A stretch of 63,784 bases of DNA from Methylococcus sp. (GTDB taxonomy: Bacteria > Pseudomonadota > Gammaproteobacteria > Methylococcales > Methylococcaceae): positions 1 through 63,784 of the forward strand of contig JAQTYA010000010.1 of assembly GCA_028688525.1 (NCBI GenBank), in the 5' to 3' direction. Below the pieces are notes generated by a model that was not told where the DNA came from, searched no databases, and saw only the letters and a list, made by a program, of their open reading frames with translations. Every line of letters begins with the position of its first letter. Within the stretch, counting starts at the first letter, position 1. This document shows, piece by piece, positions 59,998 to 63,784 of the stretch. The translations under genes and the position numbers were made by a program.

Positions 59998-61203
59998 GTG
60001 ATAGAGCGACTCCATCCCACCTGGAGGGGCAAACAGGCGCTTTGCTCTGCATTCGTTTTCCTGACGCTCGCTTGCGCCCCCTGCTTCGCAGACCAAACAA
60101 GCCTGGAAGCCGGTCTATCCGACGCACTGAACGGCGAGTTGAACTATCTGTTCGGTTTCGTCGGCCAACATCGGCTCGACCCGCACAGTTTCGACGCTGC
60201 CCGCATCAGCGGACTCTTAGACTTCGTCGGCCGAGCAAAAAGCGGGGATGTCCTGCGCCATGCCGAAGAACACGATGGCGCCGCCTCGGCCTACTATGAA
60301 GCGGACATCCGCCGCAGCCTGGACCACCTCCTCCGCCTGACGTACAGCAACGATATCCCTTCCGTGTTCACCGCGCCTTCCACAGTGCGTACCGAGCGCT
60401 GGACCGCGGTCGACGCGCCCGGCCGGAAGCTGCCCGAATTCTGGACTCAGCCTGCCCATCCTGACAAGCCGGTCGCCGTCACCGGGATCGAACACCTGGT
60501 CAACTCGCCGGACCAGCATTCCGGCGCCTATTACGAGTACGACCTGTACCGGACGCTCATCCTGACACAGATTCGCGGACACAAAATATTGATCAGTCTG
60601 TCGAGCCAAATGGGCGAATCCAGGGTCGGGCGCAAAGGCATCATCGTCGGCCCGGACGACAACTGGGACTACCTCTACACGGATCAGACCGGACTCAACC
60701 GCATGGGGCTGGGCTGGGCCAGCACTTATATGTACGACTCCCAATCGGTCGCCTTCTACCTCGAGACGGAGGCTCCCGCGCCGCGAACGCGCTTCGGCGT
60801 ATTCAAGTGGATCCGAGCCGGATGGGCGAATATCAACGTGGTGAACAGCCGACACATTTTCAACGGCCTCCGGCGTTTCGGCGAAGTATTCAAACGAATC
60901 GCCGAGCATCCCCGCACCGACGACACGGAGGTCCTGGCCCGGAGCTTCCGCGAAGTATCGCGCATGCCGCAGCCGCAGCTGAAACGGATCACGCAGAACT
61001 ATCTCGGCGGTTTGCGAAAGCGCTGCGAGGAGGAAGGACTACTCGCCGACGGTGACGTGCAGGCGTTGTTTCGCGACGGGCTCTACCTCGGCTCGCTGAG
61101 TCGGGAAGACATGGAGTCCATCCTGGCCGTCGAATACGCCAAAGAGATACTCGGCAAACCGCATTACGTCGAACTTTCGGATGAATTCGCGCAGGTGGAA
61201 TAA
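59998..61203 (+). CDS. Secreted protein of unknown function
   Basis: The 401-residue protein has a signal peptide (about 15-32, ALCSAFVFLTLACAPCFA). I do not recognise the family. Visible features: an N-terminal helical part (about 35-110), a central stretch with many Tyr and Trp (AYYEYDLYRTLILTQIRGHKILISLSSQM, YLYTDQTGLNRMGLGWAST) that looks like beta sheets, and a helical C-terminal third (about 270-395). The start is GTG with GGAGA upstream. It lies between two other secreted proteins on the plus strand, with gaps above 100 bp, so an operon is not certain. Confidence 0.6.
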   Translation: MIERLHPTWRGKQALCSAFVFLTLACAPCFADQTSLEAGLSDALNGELNYLFGFVGQHRLDPHSFDAARISGLLDFVGRAKSGDVLRHAEEHDGAASAYYEADIRRSLDHLLRLTYSNDIPSVFTAPSTVRTERWTAVDAPGRKLPEFWTQPAHPDKPVAVTGIEHLVNSPDQHSGAYYEYDLYRTLILTQIRGHKILISLSSQMGESRVGRKGIIVGPDDNWDYLYTDQTGLNRMGLGWASTYMYDSQSVAFYLETEAPAPRTRFGVFKWIRAGWANINVVNSRHIFNGLRRFGEVFKRIAEHPRTDDTEVLARSFREVSRMPQPQLKRITQNYLGGLRKRCEEEGLLADGDVQALFRDGLYLGSLSREDMESILAVEYAKEILGKPHYVELSDEFAQVE

Positions 61204-61314
61204 CTCACATCGCCTTGTTATCGCTGCAAGAAAGCGCGTTTCATCCTATCTGCAATGACTATGTAACAGTCGGCTGCTAGCTTTCCCGGTCCCATCCACC
61301 CAAGGTGACAACCT

Positions 61315-62718
61315 ATGACCAAGAAAACGCAGCTGTCGACCCTCGCCGCTGCTCTGTTCGCCGCGAGCGCCTGCCATGCCGGCGTAGACCTCATTGCAAT
61401 CGGCAGCACCGATCCCGCGTCCTCCGACCGGGCGGCCAAAACCCACGCTCCTCTCGAAAATGGCGTCAGCGGGAATATTCTCGGCGGCCTAGGCTCCGGT
61501 CTGGCCTGGGCCGGCGGCTCCATGTTCCTCGCGCTGCCCGACCGCGGCCCAAACGCCACGCCCTACAACCCGCTGGTGGATGATACCGCTTCCTACATCA
61601 ACCGCTTCCAGACCTTACATTTCCAACTCAAGCGCAACGGCGGGGAATCGGGTCTCCCCTTCACTCTGAAACCCGTGCTGCTCTCGACTACCCTCTTCTA
61701 CAGCGGTACGCCGCTAGTCTACGGAACCGGCGCCCTCGGCACCGACGCAAGCCACACCATGTGGAGCGGGGCACCGGCCTTGAACAGCAGGCGCAAATTC
61801 TATTTCAGCGGCCGTTCGGACAATTTTGACGCAGCCGCCCCATCGACCAACCCCGACAACGGCAGGCTGGACCCGGAAGGCATCCGCCTCGCCAATGACG
61901 GCCTCAGCGTGTTCGTCTCCGACGAATACGGCCCGTATGTCTACCAGTTCGACCGTTTCAGCGGCAAGCGGATCAAATCGTTCACGCTGCCGAACCACTT
62001 CGCCGCCGACAATCCGAGCCCCAAAGGCGATGACGAAATCGCCGGCAACACGGTCGGCCGCATCGCCAACAAGGGCATGGAAGGCCTGGCCATTACGCCG
62101 GACGGCAAGACCCTAGTGGGCGTTATGCAGACCAACCTGGCGCAAGATAAGAAGAACAGCGTCCGCATCGTCACCGTCAGCATCGCGACCGGCATGACCC
62201 ACGAATACGCCTACCTGCTGACGGAAGGCTCGGGTGTCAGCGAAATCCTCGCGATCAACGATCACGAATTCCTGGTGGACGAACGCGACGGCAAGGGACT
62301 GGGCGACAACAGTGCAGCCAAGGTCAAGAAGCTGTTCAAGATCGACCTCGCCGGCGCCGCCGAAGTGAGCGGGGTAAGCGGCGACCTGTCCGCCTACGCG
62401 GCCCCCAAGACCCTGTTCCTGGACTTCAAGGAGGCCCTGGTCAACGCCGGCATCAGTACCTACGATGTCCCAGCCAAGATCGAAGGCATCGCGTTCGGTC
62501 GGGATGTCATGATCGACGGCCGGAAGCGGCATACACTATTCGTTGCCAACGACAACGACTTCCTGCCCACCGTCACCGACTCCAACCACCCCAACGGCGT
62601 CGCCAATCCGAACAACTTCTACGTGTTCGCCTTCGACGATGCGGATTTAGGCACCGACGCGAAAGCAAATCCGACGGTGTTCCAGAAGCAAAAAATCCTC
62701 GAAGCTTCCTTCAGATAA
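61315..62718 (+). CDS. Secreted phytase-like / esterase-like propeller protein
   Basis: The 467-residue protein has a signal peptide ending near CHA-GV (about 22). The body has features of the esterase-like activity of phytase family (PF13449-type): LGGLGSGLAWAGGSMFLALPDRG, RLDPEGIRLANDGLSVFVSDEYGPYVYQFD, NKGMEGLAITPDGKTLVGVMQ, and IEGIAFGRDV. Proteins of this group are six-bladed propellers, some hydrolysing phosphoesters and many uncharacterised. It stands between a secreted protein of unknown type and the convergent pqiC gene. Confidence 0.78.
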   Translation: MTKKTQLSTLAAALFAASACHAGVDLIAIGSTDPASSDRAAKTHAPLENGVSGNILGGLGSGLAWAGGSMFLALPDRGPNATPYNPLVDDTASYINRFQTLHFQLKRNGGESGLPFTLKPVLLSTTLFYSGTPLVYGTGALGTDASHTMWSGAPALNSRRKFYFSGRSDNFDAAAPSTNPDNGRLDPEGIRLANDGLSVFVSDEYGPYVYQFDRFSGKRIKSFTLPNHFAADNPSPKGDDEIAGNTVGRIANKGMEGLAITPDGKTLVGVMQTNLAQDKKNSVRIVTVSIATGMTHEYAYLLTEGSGVSEILAINDHEFLVDERDGKGLGDNSAAKVKKLFKIDLAGAAEVSGVSGDLSAYAAPKTLFLDFKEALVNAGISTYDVPAKIEGIAFGRDVMIDGRKRHTLFVANDNDFLPTVTDSNHPNGVANPNNFYVFAFDDADLGTDAKANPTVFQKQKILEASFR

Positions 62719-62732
62719 GCCTGCGGGAGCAA

Positions 62733-62762
62733 GAGACGCACCGCTGGCCGGCGGCGCGTCTC
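62733..62762. terminator. Bidirectional hairpin between convergent genes
   Basis: GAGACGC...GCGTCTC with an inner CCGC...GCGG forms a long stem with one mismatch, 14 bp after the phytase-like gene and 31 bp before the end of pqiC. No T-run; a structure-only terminator is possible. Confidence 0.45.
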
Positions 62763-62793
62763 CTCGGCTTGGCTCCAGACCCGGCTCTCCTTC

Positions 62794-63399
62794 TCAACCC
62801 CTGTTGAGACCCCTGACCGCTTCGGCCGCGTCCCGGCTGAACCGGCCCAGCGCCCGGCTCATGGCGGCCACGGTCGCATGGTAGTCCGTCCCGACAGCAG
62901 GTTCGGTGTAGCGGGATTCGCGGACCAGGAGCTCAGTCTTGCCGTCGCCGCTGGACACCGACCAGCGCACGCTCAGCACACTCTCGCCGCCGCTTCCTTC
63001 GAAGCGGATCACCTTCACCACGAGCTGATAGTCCACCTGAGTGGAACGCTTCCACGGATAGACCACCACTTTCCGGCTCGGAAGATAGGCGGCAAGGTTT
63101 TCCGCAAGCACCTGGCTCACACTGTCCTTAAGCGATTCCGCCCATTTATCGAATTCGCCAAGCTGGAGCTCGTTCTGGTCGGTCCGCGTTACGATCTGCG
63201 GACGGTCTAGATACTCCGGCAATTCGACCGGCCCCACGCCGAGCGCGATCTCGCGCTCCCGACCGGCGACCTGACGGAGCGGCTCCTGCGCTGCGGATAA
63301 CACATAGAAACGGGTATCCGGACTGGTGCCACAACCACTCAGAAGCAGCGCCGACAGGCTCGACGCCAAGAGAATCGATCGCATCAAAGGCTCTCTCAT
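62794..63399 (-). CDS. PqiC-like lipoprotein (ABC-type transport auxiliary component)
   Basis: The 201-residue protein has a lipoprotein signal (LLLSGC) and the PqiC pattern FYVLSAAQEP, IALGVGPVELPEYLDRPQIVTR, ELQLGEFDKWAESLKDSVSQVLAENLAAYLP and YQLVVKVIRFEG. PqiC docks under the outer membrane in the PqiABC MCE pathway that moves lipids between membranes. The ATG at 63399 overlaps the stop of the upstream MCE-type gene (ATGA), which supports the pair. Confidence 0.85.
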   Translation of the reverse strand: MREPLMRSILLASSLSALLLSGCGTSPDTRFYVLSAAQEPLRQVAGREREIALGVGPVELPEYLDRPQIVTRTDQNELQLGEFDKWAESLKDSVSQVLAENLAAYLPSRKVVVYPWKRSTQVDYQLVVKVIRFEGSGGESVLSVRWSVSSGDGKTELLVRESRYTEPAVGTDYHATVAAMSRALGRFSRDAAEAVRGLNRG

Positions 63400-63784
63400 G
63401 GTTTGCCTCCCGATCCGCCCTTGCCGTGCAGCAAGGCCTCCGGATGGCGTTCAAGGTAATCGGTCAGGGCTCTGATCGACCGGGCGGAGGCCGCGAGCTC
63501 TTCCAGCGCGTTACTGACGTCCTCGGACATGGCCGACCCCGGCTCCAACTGCTCCAGCACTTTGGCTGTCGAACCCAGGCTCTTTTCCACTGCCGCCGCG
63601 AGCGCCACCATTTCCCTGTCCGCAGTCTGGGCCAGACGGCGCAGATCCTTCAAGGCTGCGTTCATGGAACCGACGGCATCCTTGAGCTCCGGCGAATTGA
63701 GCAGGCGATTGCTGCCTTGCACGGTGCCGAGCAGCTCCTGGCCGATCTTCTCCAGCGGCAGCTTCTTCAGGTTCGCCATGATCT
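63396..63784 (-). CDS. PqiB-like MCE protein, C-terminal part only
   Basis: The frame stays open to the right edge of the window, so the gene begins outside. The visible 129 or so residues form a helical C-terminus with LGTVQGSNRLLNSPELKDA, a long helix, and SNALEELAASARSIRALTDY, then LERHPEALLHGKG, which matches the end of PqiB/YebT-type MCE proteins. These form tunnels for lipid transport across the periplasm. The stop overlaps the pqiC-like start. Confidence 0.75.
   Translation of the reverse strand, partial: IMANLKKLPLEKIGQELLGTVQGSNRLLNSPELKDAVGSMNAALKDLRRLAQTADREMVALAAAVEKSLGSTAKVLEQLEPGSAMSEDVSNALEELAASARSIRALTDYLERHPEALLHGKGGSGGKP

Noticed and set aside
1..63784. CRISPR arrays, complete insertion sequences or prophage
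   Set aside because: No regularly spaced direct repeats, no intact transposase and no phage structural genes were seen.

Overview
The window reads as chromosomal DNA of a GC-rich gammaproteobacterium, most likely a methanotroph of the Methylococcaceae. This is an inference. It rests on two CorA/MopE-like copper-repressible surface proteins next to a CorB-like di-haem peroxidase, a TonB-dependent copper receptor of the OprC/NosA type, a Ccm (system I) cytochrome c maturation operon, and gammaproteobacterial housekeeping order (recA-recX-alaS-lysC-csrA-tRNA-Ser; rpsP-rimM-trmD-rplS). No CRISPR array and no complete mobile element were seen. Traces of past exchange are limited to a possible transposase tail at the left edge and a fragment of a type I restriction HsdR gene near 39.4 kb.

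Layout. 0-3 kb: a porin and two lipoproteins. 2.9-5.5 kb (minus): a three-gene set of Cache-HAMP membrane sensor, MinD/ParA-like ATPase and small winged-helix protein. 5.6-12 kb (minus): a tightly packed unit of P2-type cation ATPase, divergent S-adenosylmethionine synthetase and non-canonical P1B-like ATPase. 12.3-14 kb: a UshA-like nucleotidase. 14-19.3 kb: a sigma54 activator with no sensory domain, divergent from an operon of two CorA-like proteins and a di-haem peroxidase. 19.4-25.2 kb (minus): a HAF-repeat secreted protein and a copper receptor with its own TonB-ExbB-ExbD. 26-31 kb: ccmDEFGHI. 31-39.3 kb: envelope proteins (YqgE with a signal peptide, L,D-transpeptidase, two DUF3313, DUF6515, DUF2092 and DUF4136 proteins, a two-helix potassium channel, a Sel1-repeat protein). 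39.5-41.3 kb: ScsD-like thioredoxin, YgjP-like peptidase, greB. 41.4-45.4 kb: lpxA-gnnA-gnnB-lpxB for lipid A with a diamino sugar. 45.4-57.2 kb: xerD, translation genes, tRNA-Ser, csrA, lysC, alaS, recX, recA, thpR, pncC, a hydrolase and an M14 peptidase. 57.4-62.7 kb: three secreted proteins. 62.8 kb to the end: pqiC and the 3' part of a pqiB-like gene.

The main finding is a putative regulon. The CorA-like operon (start 15390) and the TonB copper-receptor operon (start 25206, opposite strand) each have a sigma54-type -24/-12 element (TGGCAT-N5-TTGTT and TGGCCT-N5-TTGTA). About 50 bp upstream of each lies the identical 16-mer ATTGAGTCATATCACA. That 16-mer contains a TGA(G/C)TCA dyad, and a second dyad lies 30-31 bp further upstream. 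The sigma54 activator encoded between 14015 and 14962 is the obvious candidate to bind these sites. Together the genes would form a copper-scavenging system: surface copper-binding proteins, a di-haem enzyme that may modify them, outer-membrane uptake and a dedicated energiser.

Other points for a second look: the divergent MetK between two P-type ATPases, a greB gene with an apparent one-base deletion near its start, a recX with no ATG, GTG or TTG start at its expected N-terminus, and an intergenic region at 25.4-26.0 kb with a minus-strand terminator that no gene explains.
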